A DNA stretch of 7,751 nucleotides from Dongia_A sp964542425 (GTDB lineage: Bacteria > Pseudomonadota > Alphaproteobacteria > Dongiales > Dongiaceae), in assembly GCA_964542425.1 (NCBI GenBank), contig CAZIUB010000042.1:1-7751 (forward strand). The letters are read 5' to 3'. The position numbers and the translations under genes were made by a program. This document shows positions 1 to 7,093 of this stretch, in pieces. Each line of letters starts with the position of its first letter. Within the stretch, counting starts at the first letter, position 1. The notes under the pieces were generated by a model. That model saw nothing but the letters and a program-made list of their open reading frames with translations. It did not search any database and was not told where the DNA came from.

Positions 1-106
1 CTGGGCCAAATTTCGAACAAGCGTGATCCATGAAATGCACCGAAGATTTCACGAAAGTCGGGCCGCATATTTCCAAAAAGCCAAAAAGATAGTACCCGCC
101 GGCGTG
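1..106. repeat. Intergenic repeat, copy 1 (cut by the left edge)
   Basis: This stretch is repeated almost exactly at 155-252. Aligning the two by eye gives 6 substitutions and one 8-nt indel. The indel falls where copy 1 has the 8-mer CCAAAAAG twice in tandem (73-80 and 81-88). The copy ends in the arm GTACCCGCCGGCG (92-104) followed by TG. The matching left arm would lie just outside the window. No convincing gene is present. The unit looks like a dispersed non-coding element or MITE-like repeat, but the family is not one I recognise. Confidence 0.75.
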
Positions 107-140
107 CAGGGACCGGACCATTTGGCTCGATTCAACCGTC

Positions 141-252
141 GGCGACGGCGGGTACTGGGCCAAGTTTCGAACAAGCGTGATCCATGAAGTGCACCGACGA
201 TTTCACGAAAGTCGGGTCGCATGTTTCCAAATAGATAGTACCCGCCGGCGTG
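141..252. repeat. Intergenic repeat, copy 2, with terminal inverted arms
   Basis: This is the complete copy of the unit. Its left arm CGACGGCGGGTAC is at 143-155, its core at 156-237, and its right arm GTACCCGCCGGCG at 238-250. The arms are inverted relative to each other with one mismatch in 13. The core matches copy 1 at 2-91 apart from a few substitutions and an 8-nt deletion. The DNA between copies 1 and 2 (107-140) is unlike the DNA after copy 2 (253-285). The conserved unit is therefore the arm-core-arm block, not the loop between arms. There is no transposase nearby. A short minus-strand reading frame across it (132-335) has no recognisable domain and is probably incidental. Confidence 0.75.
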
Positions 253-285
253 TACTGGCTGTGCTCTATTGCTGAGCCAGGCATG

Positions 286-300
286 GGCGACGGCGGGTAC
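286..300. repeat. Solitary repeat arm
   Basis: GGCGACGGCGGGTAC at 286-300 is identical to the left boundary of copy 2 (141-155), but the DNA after it (301 onward) does not match the repeat core. It is either the remnant of a third copy or the partner of the arm at 238-250, with which it could form a hairpin. That hairpin would enclose a nested 6-bp stem, CTGGCT 255-260 with AGCCAG 275-280. Confidence 0.6.
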
Positions 301-414
301 GAGGCCGGCCGGGTTGTCCTTTCATCGCGGCCCACCAGCCGATAACATGGTTGGAATTTCGCCGCCGATGCCGAAAGCGACTGGAATGCCGATCTTCAGA
401 ATACCGGTTCAGTA
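301..414 (+). other. Leader region upstream of the PBP1A gene
   Basis: This short non-coding stretch separates the repeats from the PBP1A start. It must carry the promoter unless the gene is transcribed from further upstream, but I see no well-spaced -35/-10 pair. ATGs at 347, 368 and 386 are all out of frame with the PBP1A gene. There is no strong Shine-Dalgarno sequence before the ATG at 415. Confidence 0.4.
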
Positions 415-3102
415 ATGCGATTGCTGTCGTTCCTGGTGCGTTGCGTCCTGATCCTCTGCGCGATCGGTGTGATCGCCGGCTGGCTCGCTTATCAGCATTT
501 TTCTCAAGGGTTGCCCGATTTCTACCAGTTGGCGCGCTACAATCCGCCCCTGGTCACCCGCGTCCACGCCGGCGACGGTCGCCTGATGGCCGAATACGCC
601 ATCGAGAATCGGGTCTATGTGCCGGTCTCGGCGGTGCCCAAGCGGGTGGTCAACGCCTTCCTGTCGTCCGAGGACAAGACCTTCTACAGCCATTCGGGCA
701 TCGACATCCCGAGCGTTGTCCGCGCGGCCTGGGTCAATTTCCGGAACCTGGGATCCGAGCGCCGCCCGATCGGGGCCTCCACCATCACCCAGCAGGTGGC
801 CAAGAATTTCCTGCTGACCAACGAGGTTTCCTACCAGCGCAAGATCAAGGAAGCGATCCTGTCGCTGCGCATCGAGCGCGCGTTCGCCAAGGATCGGATT
901 CTGGAGCTCTACCTCAACCACATCTATCTGGGCTCCGGGAATTACGGGGTGGCCTCGGCTTCCATCAATTACTTCAACAAATCGCTCGATGAACTCACGA
1001 TCAGCGAGGCGGCCTATCTTGCCGGGCTGCCGAAGGCGCCCAACGAGTACAACTTGAAGCGAAGGCCGGAAGCCGCCAGGGCGCGGCGCGACTGGGTGAT
1101 CGACCGCATGCTGGAAAACCACGCGATCAGCCCGGCCGAAGGCGCGGCGGCCAAGGCCGAGCCACTGGTCGAGCGGGCGAGGGGCGAGACCGAGCTCTAT
1201 GTCGCGGATTACTTTGCCGAGGAGATCCGCCGCGAGATCGCCGAAAAATTCACCGAGGATGGTCTCTACAAGAAGGGGTTGGTGGTGCGCGCCACCATCG
1301 AGCCCAGATTGCAGGAGATCGCCGATCACGCGCTGCGCCGGGCGCTGGTCGCCTATGATCGCGCGCAGGGCTATTATCGCGGGCCCCTCAAGAAAATCGG
1401 CGCGGCCCAGGATTGGCAGGCGCAACTGGCGGCGCTGGAGCCGATGCCCTGGCTCTATGATTGGCGCCCCGGCGTAATTTTGAGCGCCGGAGAGCAGGTG
1501 GCCAGGATCGGATTTGCCGGCGGCGAGGAGGGCCAGATCCCGCTCGAGGATTTGGCTTGGGCGCGCCGGGTTCAGGCCGGCGGCCGACTTGGCCCCACAC
1601 CCAATAGCACCGCCGATGTGTTCGAGGTGGGCGATCTGGTGGCGGTCGCGTCCCTGGTCAAGGACGAGGTTGAACAACCGGGATTCTTCTCGCTCCAACA
1701 GGTGCCGGAGATCAGCGGGGCGCTGGTCGCCATCGACCCGCATACCGGCCGCGTGCTGGCTATGACCGGCGGCTGGTCCTATCGGCAGTCGGAATTCAAC
1801 CGCGCGTCCCAGGCGCAGCGCCAGCCGGGCTCAGCCTTCAAGCCGATCGTGTATCTGGCGGCGCTTGAGGCCGGCTACACGCCCTCGACGGTGATTCTGG
1901 ACGCGCCCATCGTCATCGACCAGGGGCCGGGCCTGCCCTTGTGGAAGCCGGAGAATTTCGAGCAGAAATACCTCGGCCCGACCACCATGCGTCGCGGCCT
2001 GGAAATGTCGCGCAATTTGATGACCATTCGCATGGCCCAGACGCTCGGCATGGCGCGCGTGGCGGAGATGGCCGAGCGCCTGGGCGTCACCGACCGATTG
2101 CAGCAGACGTTGGCGATGTCGATCGGGGCGGGGGAGACCACCGTCGTTCGCCTGGCCAGCGCCTATGCCATGATGGTCAATGGCGGCAAGAAGATCACGC
2201 CCACTTTCATCGACCGGGTGCAGGACAACCAGGGCTGGACCATCTATCGCCACGACCAGCGTGCTTGCGCGGGCTGTCAGGCGGCCGAGTTCGACGGCGG
2301 CCCGCCACCCTTCGTTCCCGACGATCGCCAGCAGGTGCTGGACCCGGCGATCGCCTATCAGATGGTTTCGATGCTGGAGGGCGTGGTGCTGCGCGGCACC
2401 GGCACTGCCTTGAAGCCGGTCGGCAAGCCGCTGGCGGGCAAGACCGGCACCACCAATGACGCGCGCGATGTCTGGTTCATCGGCTTCTCGCCGGATCTGG
2501 TGGCGGGCGTCTATTTGGGCTTCGACCAGCCGCGCTCGCTCGGCCGCAAGGCGACCGGGGGCAGATACGCGGCCCCGATCATCCGCGACTTCATGATGGA
2601 AGCGCTGAAGGACAAGCCCGCGACTCCCTTCCGCGTCGCGCCCGGGATCAGATTGGTTCGCGTCAATCTCAACACCGGCGAGCGCGCCCAGGCCGGAGAC
2701 GAGCGTATCATCCTCGAAGCCTTCCGCCCCGGAACCGAGCCCAACGAGGTCTTTTCGGTGATCGAGGGCATCAGCGATTACGGCGAGGATGCGGGCTATG
2801 GCTCGATCATCCCCTTGGGCGAGGGTAGGGGCGAAGGCGATTCCGGCGGCTCGGTGATCGATCTGGGCCGGTCTGGCATCGTCAGCGGAATCGTGACCGG
2901 CCAACAGCCGGGCACGGTCACCGGCGATCCGGCGCCCGACGCCCCGTTTGATGGCGTCGCGGATTCGAGCGTGTTCGGCGCCGAGGATCCGGGTGCCGTT
3001 CCGCCAGGCGGCTTGGGCGATATCGGCTCACCGGCAACCGACCCGCCCAAGAAGGTTCAGCCCGGCGCTTCCCCCAGCGACAGCGACAGCGGCCTCTATT
3101 GA
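415..3102 (+). CDS. mrcA: Penicillin-binding protein 1A (bifunctional transglycosylase/transpeptidase)
   Basis: This 895-residue class A PBP polymerises lipid II into glycan strands and cross-links the peptides in the periplasm. A single N-terminal membrane anchor lies at about residues 4-25. The GT51 domain shows EDKTFYSHSG with catalytic Glu86, GASTITQQ (120-127), RKIKE with the second Glu at 146, and ILELYLN (162-168). A linker/OB-like region runs from about 290 to 430. The transpeptidase domain shows SAFK with nucleophile Ser473 and Lys476, SRN (532-534) and KTGT (676-679). All catalytic motifs are intact. After about residue 770 comes a Gly/Pro/Asp/Ser-rich, probably disordered tail ending SGLY, which makes the protein longer than the core needs. 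The ATG at 415 gives the short cytoplasmic end and membrane anchor expected of the family. The symbol ponA is also used. prfB follows 224 nt downstream. Confidence 0.96.
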   Translation: MRLLSFLVRCVLILCAIGVIAGWLAYQHFSQGLPDFYQLARYNPPLVTRVHAGDGRLMAEYAIENRVYVPVSAVPKRVVNAFLSSEDKTFYSHSGIDIPSVVRAAWVNFRNLGSERRPIGASTITQQVAKNFLLTNEVSYQRKIKEAILSLRIERAFAKDRILELYLNHIYLGSGNYGVASASINYFNKSLDELTISEAAYLAGLPKAPNEYNLKRRPEAARARRDWVIDRMLENHAISPAEGAAAKAEPLVERARGETELYVADYFAEEIRREIAEKFTEDGLYKKGLVVRATIEPRLQEIADHALRRALVAYDRAQGYYRGPLKKIGAAQDWQAQLAALEPMPWLYDWRPGVILSAGEQVARIGFAGGEEGQIPLEDLAWARRVQAGGRLGPTPNSTADVFEVGDLVAVASLVKDEVEQPGFFSLQQVPEISGALVAIDPHTGRVLAMTGGWSYRQSEFNRASQAQRQPGSAFKPIVYLAALEAGYTPSTVILDAPIVIDQGPGLPLWKPENFEQKYLGPTTMRRGLEMSRNLMTIRMAQTLGMARVAEMAERLGVTDRLQQTLAMSIGAGETTVVRLASAYAMMVNGGKKITPTFIDRVQDNQGWTIYRHDQRACAGCQAAEFDGGPPPFVPDDRQQVLDPAIAYQMVSMLEGVVLRGTGTALKPVGKPLAGKTGTTNDARDVWFIGFSPDLVAGVYLGFDQPRSLGRKATGGRYAAPIIRDFMMEALKDKPATPFRVAPGIRLVRVNLNTGERAQAGDERIILEAFRPGTEPNEVFSVIEGISDYGEDAGYGSIIPLGEGRGEGDSGGSVIDLGRSGIVSGIVTGQQPGTVTGDPAPDAPFDGVADSSVFGAEDPGAVPPGGLGDIGSPATDPPKKVQPGASPSDSDSGLY

Positions 3103-3172
3103 CCGCGCGCGCGGTTTCGCGCATTTTCGCCGCCCGATTGGAGCGGTTTTCGACTGGCTGGGTTCGATTCCA

Positions 3173-3259
3173 CATTGTCATGCCTGGGCTTGAGCCCTCG
3201 CGCATCCCTTGGATCGCCGGATCGCCCCCGGACTTGGGTCCCTAGGGCCGGCGATGAAT
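3173..3259. repeat. Degenerate REP-like intergenic palindromic element
   Basis: Between the PBP1A gene and prfB lies a stretch that opens with TGTCATGCCTGGGCTTGAGC (3176-3195) and closes with GGCCGGCGATGA (about 3246-3257). A second imperfect palindrome, rich in CCCCGGACTTGGG, sits between them. The pattern resembles the common alphaproteobacterial repeats of the form GTCATGCCCGGGCTTGACCC...GGCGATGAC. That comparison is from memory. The symmetry is degraded, so this looks like an old copy. It lies within the prfB 5' region and could affect prfB or end mrcA transcription, but no U-tract is visible. Confidence 0.45.
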
Positions 3260-3326
3260 GCGGTGAGTCGAGTACAGATCTGCTCGAAAGCCACACCAGC
3301 ATGGACGACGCCTTGGGGTTTTTTGA

Positions 3327-4440
3327 ATGCGCGCCGAGATAGAGACATTGGCGGGAGAGATCCGGCGATCTCTGGACCTGCTGAGGAGGCATCTTTGACT
3401 GGGACAATGCGCTGCGTCGCCTCGACGAATTGAACGCGCTGAGCGAGCACCCGGGGCTTTGGGACAAGCCCGCCAATGCCCAGAAGATCATGCGCGAACG
3501 CACCCATCTCGCCGATTCGATCGGCGCCTATCGCGCGCTCGAGCGAGAGTTGGAGGACGCCCTCACGCTCGCCGAACTGGGCGAGGCCGAGGGCGACACC
3601 GCGACAATCGAGGAAGCCGAGGCGGCCCTTGCCCGGTTGAAGGAGATCGCCGGCAAGCGCGAGCTTGAATCGCTGTTGTCGGGCGAGGCCGATCTCAACG
3701 ATTGCTTCCTCGAGGTTCATGCCGGGGCCGGCGGCACCGAGGCCCAGGATTGGGCCGAGATGCTGTTGCGCATGTACGCGCGCTGGGCCGAGCAGCACGG
3801 CTACGAGGTGGAATGGCTCGAGGAAAGCTCGGGCGAGGAGGCCGGCCTCAAATCCGCCACCATCGAGATCAAGGGCGCCAACGCCTATGGCTGGCTGAAA
3901 TCGGAATCGGGCGTGCATCGGTTGGTGCGCATTTCGCCCTTCGATGCCAACGCCAGGCGCCACACCAGCTTCGCCTCGGCCTGGGTCTATCCGGTGATCG
4001 ACGACAACATCGAGATCGAGATCCTGGACAAGGATTTGCGGGTCGATACCTACCGCGCGTCCGGTGCCGGCGGCCAGCACGTCAATAAGACCGATTCGGC
4101 GGTCAGGATCACCCATATGCCGAGCGCCATCGTGGTCACCTGCCAGGCCGACCGCTCGCAGCATCGCAACCGCGCCGTCGCCATGCAGATGCTGAAGGCG
4201 CGCCTCTACGAGATGGAGCTGAAAAAGCGCGAAGCCGCGGCGGCGGCCGAGGAGGCGAACAAGACCGATATCGGCTGGGGCCACCAGATTCGCTCCTACG
4301 TGCTGCAGCCCTATCAGATGGTGAAGGATCTGCGCACCGGCATCGAAACCAGCGACACCAAGGGCGTGCTCGACGGCGACATCGACCGGTTTCTTTCCGC
4401 CGCCTTGGCCGCCAAGCTGCATGACGGAGAGGGGGCGTAA
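3327..4440 (+). CDS. prfB: Peptide chain release factor 2, with programmed +1 frameshift
   Basis: RF2 recognises UAA and UGA stop codons on the ribosome and triggers peptide release. The ATG at 3327 is preceded directly by an in-frame TGA (3324-3326), and 23 sense codons follow before an in-frame TGA at 3396. A +1 shift there continues as DWDNALRRLDELN to the TAA at 4438, giving a 370-residue product (E. coli RF2 has 365). The protein shows the RF2-specific SPF tripeptide (203-205), which distinguishes it from RF1, and GGQ (248-250), which enters the peptidyl-transferase centre. The N-terminal part is helical and charged. The position equivalent to E. coli residue 246 is Ala (A244), not the Thr of strain K-12. 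Ribosome binding before the ATG is weak (GGGG at 3316-3319). An annotation beginning at the TTG at 3430 would miss the N-terminus. Confidence 0.97.
3384..3399 (+). promoter_or_regulatory. prfB: prfB programmed +1 frameshift site
   Basis: AGGAGG CAT CTT TGA C lies at 3384-3399. It holds an internal Shine-Dalgarno-like AGGAGG, the CTT slippery codon, and a TGA stop in the poor TGAC context. The spacing is the same as in E. coli (AGG GGG TAT CTT TGA C). In the known mechanism, scarce RF2 leaves the UGA undecoded, the tRNA-Leu slips from CUU to UUU, and translation resumes at GAC, so RF2 sets its own level. The reading frames on both sides match conserved RF2 sequence, so a sequencing error is unlikely. 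Confidence 0.95.
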
Positions 4441-4591
4441 AGGCCCGGATCGGCCGATTGCCCGGCAGTCGCGTTCTCGCGGTTCCAACTCTTGCGGATA
4501 CCGGCTAATATTCCTCGAGCGCGCCGGGGGCGAGTGGCCTGAGCGCGGGGTCATGCCGATCCTCCTCGGGGATGAGCCACACACTCCCGTT

Positions 4592-4614
4592 CCCTCCCCC
4601 AAATTGGGGGAGGG
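4592..4614. repeat. Perfect palindrome CCCTCCCCC...GGGGGAGGG between prfB and the next gene
   Basis: A 9-bp GC-rich stem is closed by AAATT. With the extra A-T pairs it is a perfect 23-nt palindrome. It lies 151 nt after the prfB stop and 45 nt before the next start. The sequence resembles the CCCTCCCCC/GGGGGAGGG repeats that are common between genes in alphaproteobacteria. It could end prfB transcripts, but only two T residues follow, so a classical intrinsic terminator is not well supported. Confidence 0.6.
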
Positions 4615-4659
4615 TTGTCATGGGTGACAAGTCGGTCACAAGGGGAACTGGTAGGATCA

Positions 4660-5736
4660 ATGTCGTTCTCGAAAATAGCGATTCTGGGTCTGGGCAATGT
4701 CGGCGCGCTGGCGGCCACGCTGCTGCACGAAAGCGGCTTCCAGGTCACCGGTTTTGACACAAGCGCGCCGCGGGCCGCGCTTCCCTTCGCACTGGAGAAG
4801 GGCGATCTTTCCTCGGCCCCCGAACTCAGCGCCAAGCTCGCGCAATTCGAGGCGGTGCTTTCGTGTCTGCCCTATCACCTCAATCTGGAGGTGGCCAAGG
4901 CCGCGCATTCGCTGGGGCTTTATTATTTCGACCTGACCGAGGACGTGCCGACCACCAAGGCCATCATCCTGATGAGCGCCAGCGGGAAAAGGCTGATGGC
5001 GCCGCAATGCGGCCTGGCGCCGGGTTTTGTCGGCATCCTTGGCGCGGATCTGGCCAAGGAATTCGACAAGTGCCGCTCCATCCGCATGCGCGTGGGAGCG
5101 CTGCCGCAGCACCCCACCGGCCTTCTCGGCTACGCCTTCAACTGGTCGCCCGAGGGCGTGGTCAACGAATACCTCAACGATTGCGAGGTAATCGAGGAAG
5201 GCGTGCGCAAATTTGTCTCGCCGATGGAATGGATCGAGACCGTCTACGTCGATGGCGTGAAGCTTGAGGCCTTCACCACCTCGGGGGGCCTGGGGACCAT
5301 GTGCGACACCTTTCATGGCCAAGTCGACAACATCGATTACAAGACCATGCGCTATCCCGGCCACGCCAGGCTGATGAATTTCTTTTTTCACGAATTGCTG
5401 ATGCGCGAGCGCCGGCCGCTGGCGGGCGAGATCCTGACCCATGCCAAGCCCCCGGTCGCCGACGATGTGGTCTATGTCCATGTCTCGGCCGAGGGCACGA
5501 TCGCCGGCCGCTTGCGGCGGATGGAGTTCGTGAACGCCTATTACCCGATCGAGATCGCGGGTGCTCGGAGGACCGCGATCGCCTGGACCACGTCGGCTTC
5601 GGTGGTGGCGGTGATCGAGATGGCGCGCGAGCGCCTGCTCCCGGCACAGGGGTTCCTGAAACAGGAGACCATTCCCCTGGATGGGTTCCTCAAGACCCGA
5701 ACCGGCGCCTTGTTCCGGCCGACAATTCGAAAGTAA
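4660..5736 (+). CDS. Saccharopine dehydrogenase-family NAD(P)-dependent oxidoreductase
   Basis: This 358-residue cytosolic protein has an N-terminal Rossmann fold: KIAILGLGNVG with GxGxxG at 10-15 and an acidic residue at 33 after the second strand. The C-terminal half resembles lysine 6-dehydrogenase and saccharopine dehydrogenase: CGLAPG (117-122), GALPQHPTGLLGY (146-158), SPEGVVNEY (163-171) and KTMRYPGH (228-235). Family members oxidise or reduce amino-acid-derived imines, but the substrate here cannot be read from the sequence. I chose the ATG at 4660 because it puts the Rossmann strand at the extreme N-terminus, with TAGGA/AGGGGA just upstream. An in-frame start at 4615 would add 15 residues that look non-conserved. 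The next gene begins 4 nt after the stop, so the two are probably one operon. Confidence 0.85.
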   Translation: MSFSKIAILGLGNVGALAATLLHESGFQVTGFDTSAPRAALPFALEKGDLSSAPELSAKLAQFEAVLSCLPYHLNLEVAKAAHSLGLYYFDLTEDVPTTKAIILMSASGKRLMAPQCGLAPGFVGILGADLAKEFDKCRSIRMRVGALPQHPTGLLGYAFNWSPEGVVNEYLNDCEVIEEGVRKFVSPMEWIETVYVDGVKLEAFTTSGGLGTMCDTFHGQVDNIDYKTMRYPGHARLMNFFFHELLMRERRPLAGEILTHAKPPVADDVVYVHVSAEGTIAGRLRRMEFVNAYYPIEIAGARRTAIAWTTSASVVAVIEMARERLLPAQGFLKQETIPLDGFLKTRTGALFRPTIRK

Positions 5737-5740
5737 CGCC

Positions 5741-6331
5741 ATGGAATCCGGCCCATTACCCATCACGGCAAGAAGCGTGCACGTTGTGATCGACATGCAG
5801 GAACTCTTCGTGGATCACCCGGATTGGGGCATCCCCAGCGCCGGATCGATCGTCGATGGCGTGGCGGCGCTGGCGCGCCATCGGCCGGAGCGCAATCTGT
5901 GGACCCGGTTCATCCCGGCCCGGAACGCGAACCTGGCGCAAGGGTGCTGGCGTCCCTATTACGAGCGTTGGCCCCGCGCTACCATCGAGGGCGGGGCCAA
6001 GATCGACATCGTGCCGGCACTTCGAGCCCTGGCCGCGCCCGATGCGATCTTCGACAAGTCCGGCTATTCGGGCTTCGGCAATCCTCGATTTCTCGAGCGC
6101 TTGCGCGCGATGGACGCCGACACGTTGATCCTGAGCGGCGCCGAAACCGATATCTGCGTGCTCTCGACCGCACTCAGCGCCATCGATCTGGGTTTTTTCG
6201 TCGTGCTGGCGGCCGATGCCATGACCAGCCTCGATCTCAAGGCCCACCGCGCGATGCTCGACCAATTGATGCCGCGGCTCACGCCCCAGATCCGCATGGC
6301 GCGGGTGGCGGAAATACTTGGCGCCTGGTGA
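5741..6331 (+). CDS. Isochorismatase-like cysteine hydrolase
   Basis: This 196-residue protein belongs to the isochorismatase-like hydrolase family, which includes nicotinamidases, N-carbamoylsarcosine amidases, ureidoacrylate hydrolases and others. The catalytic triad is intact: Asp18 in VVIDMQ, Lys106 in FDKSGYSGF, and nucleophile Cys139 in GAETDICV, where the E-T pair before it is the probable cis-peptide position. The length is typical of the family. The substrate is not evident. The ATG at 5741 follows the upstream dehydrogenase stop by 4 nt and has no strong ribosome binding site, which suggests translational coupling. An in-frame ATG at 5681 would overlap the upstream gene and add a non-family extension. 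The pairing suggests the two enzymes act on one nitrogen-containing compound, but that is inference. Confidence 0.88.
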   Translation: MESGPLPITARSVHVVIDMQELFVDHPDWGIPSAGSIVDGVAALARHRPERNLWTRFIPARNANLAQGCWRPYYERWPRATIEGGAKIDIVPALRALAAPDAIFDKSGYSGFGNPRFLERLRAMDADTLILSGAETDICVLSTALSAIDLGFFVVLAADAMTSLDLKAHRAMLDQLMPRLTPQIRMARVAEILGAW

Positions 6332-6355
6332 TAAGACGGATTTCAAGCTATTACC

Positions 6356-6445
6356 AAAAGGGGACGCTACCCTTTTCACGCTGCAACTATTTTCCTACCC
6401 TTTTCGAGGATAGAAGGCGGATAGAAAAGGGTAGCGTCCCCTTTT
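6356..6445. repeat. MITE/REP-like element with perfect 22-bp inverted repeats
   Basis: The arms 6356-6377 and 6424-6445 are perfect 22-bp inverted repeats centred on GGGGACGCTACCCTTTT, with 46 nt between them. The 11-mer CTACCCTTTTC occurs in the left arm and again at 6395-6405. The right arm can therefore pair with either, as a 22-bp or an 11-bp stem. The element contains no gene. It lies 24 nt after the cysteine-hydrolase stop, between convergent genes. From memory, similar GGGGACGCTACCCTTTT sequences recur across proteobacterial genomes, possibly as REP elements mobilised by RAYT (Y1) transposases. I cannot confirm that here. Confidence 0.8.
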
Positions 6446-6475
6446 CCCCTTCGGTCGAGTACCGCTTCGAAGGGG
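6446..6475. terminator. Hairpin at the convergent gene junction
   Basis: CCCCTTCG (6446-6453) pairs perfectly with CGAAGGGG (6468-6475), with a 14-nt loop that contains a smaller CGGT/ACCG stem. It directly abuts the right arm of the preceding inverted repeat and lies between convergent genes, where it could act on transcripts from either side. No T-run follows on either strand, so its role as an intrinsic terminator is uncertain. Confidence 0.4.
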
Positions 6476-6501
6476 CGGTCCCGGCCGGCGCGCGCTCCCA
6501 G

Positions 6502-7017
6502 TCACCGCAGCTTGAGCGGCCCCGCGAAGTCCGTCTTGCCGATCACGATTCCGCAATGGCGCAGGATGGCGTAGGCCGTGGTGACGTGGAAATAAAAATT
6601 GGGCAGCGCGAAATTGAACAGGAAATCCCGGCCATTGAAACTTGCCTTCTTGGGGCCGAGCGGCACCACGATCTTGCGGGTTTCCGCGCCCTCGAGTTGC
6701 TTGGGCTTGAGGGTCTTCAGGAAGGCGGTGGTCTTGGCGAGGCGTGCCCGCAGCTCATCGAAACTGGCTTCGGTGTCGGCGAATTTCGGGACTTCGATTC
6801 CGGCCAGGCGCGCGCCCGCGCCCTTGGCGAAATCGCCGCTCAACTGCACTTGGCGGGTGAAGGCCAGCATGTCGGGATAAAGGCGCATGCCCAGGAGCAC
6901 CGCGGGGTCGATCTTGCGCTCGGCGCAATGCGCGGCCGCCTTGTCCAGGATGGCGGAGAGATTGCCGAGAATCCGGACCAGGCCGGGTATGGAGGCGTCG
7001 TACATGGAGAGCGTCAT
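6502..7017 (-). CDS. DUF1993 family protein
   Basis: This 171-residue soluble protein matches the DUF1993 pattern as I remember it. It starts MTLSMYDASIPGLVRILGNL, continues with AERKIDPAVLLGMRLYPDM, has KFADTEASFDEL in the middle, and ends with FALPNFYFHVTTAYAILRHCG. The fold is expected to be an all-helical bundle. The family's biochemical function is unknown, although a link to the DinB-like helical bundles has been suggested. There is no signal peptide or membrane segment. The ATG at 7017 is the family start, with a second Met four codons in. No strong Shine-Dalgarno precedes it. It lies 147 nt beyond the small gene upstream on the same strand, so it may have its own promoter. Confidence 0.88.
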   Translation of the reverse strand: MTLSMYDASIPGLVRILGNLSAILDKAAAHCAERKIDPAVLLGMRLYPDMLAFTRQVQLSGDFAKGAGARLAGIEVPKFADTEASFDELRARLAKTTAFLKTLKPKQLEGAETRKIVVPLGPKKASFNGRDFLFNFALPNFYFHVTTAYAILRHCGIVIGKTDFAGPLKLR

Positions 7018-7093
7018 GGTGGATGTCCGTTCGCTGATGGGATGGCATCAAATAGAACAATAACTCGCTCCCCGACATAGGGGAACATCGAAA

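Noticed and set aside
1..300. CRISPR-like pattern of repeats and ~35-bp spacers
   Set aside because: The repeated unit is about 110 bp, far longer than CRISPR repeats; there are only two copies plus an arm, and no cas gene is in view.
132..335. Minus-strand 67-codon frame over the left repeats
   Set aside because: It is made mostly of repeat sequence, has no clear ribosome binding site and matches no family I know. It could only be rescued by homologues outside this repeat.
351..992. Plus-strand 213-codon frame starting before the PBP1A gene
   Set aside because: It overlaps the PBP1A glycosyltransferase domain in another frame, and its Arg/Pro-rich translation is typical of frame-shifted GC-rich DNA.
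409..1743. Long minus-strand open frame (444 codons) opposite the PBP1A gene; similar ones at 1831-2904 and 3178-4602
   Set aside because: They lie antisense to clear PBP1A and RF2 coding sequence, show no recognisable domain, and are the usual antisense shadows of GC-rich genes.
3430..4440. RF2 starting at the TTG at 3430
   Set aside because: It would lose about 34 conserved N-terminal residues. The upstream ATG at 3327 with the frameshift site restores a full-length RF2.
4657..5796. Minus-strand 379-codon frame opposite the dehydrogenase
   Set aside because: It is antisense to a gene with clear Rossmann and lysine-dehydrogenase motifs, and its own translation has no domain I recognise.
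5824..7080. Long plus-strand open frame across the cysteine hydrolase, the inverted repeat and the DUF1993 gene
   Set aside because: It runs out of frame through the hydrolase, across non-coding hairpins, then antisense to DUF1993. Its translation has no coherent domain.
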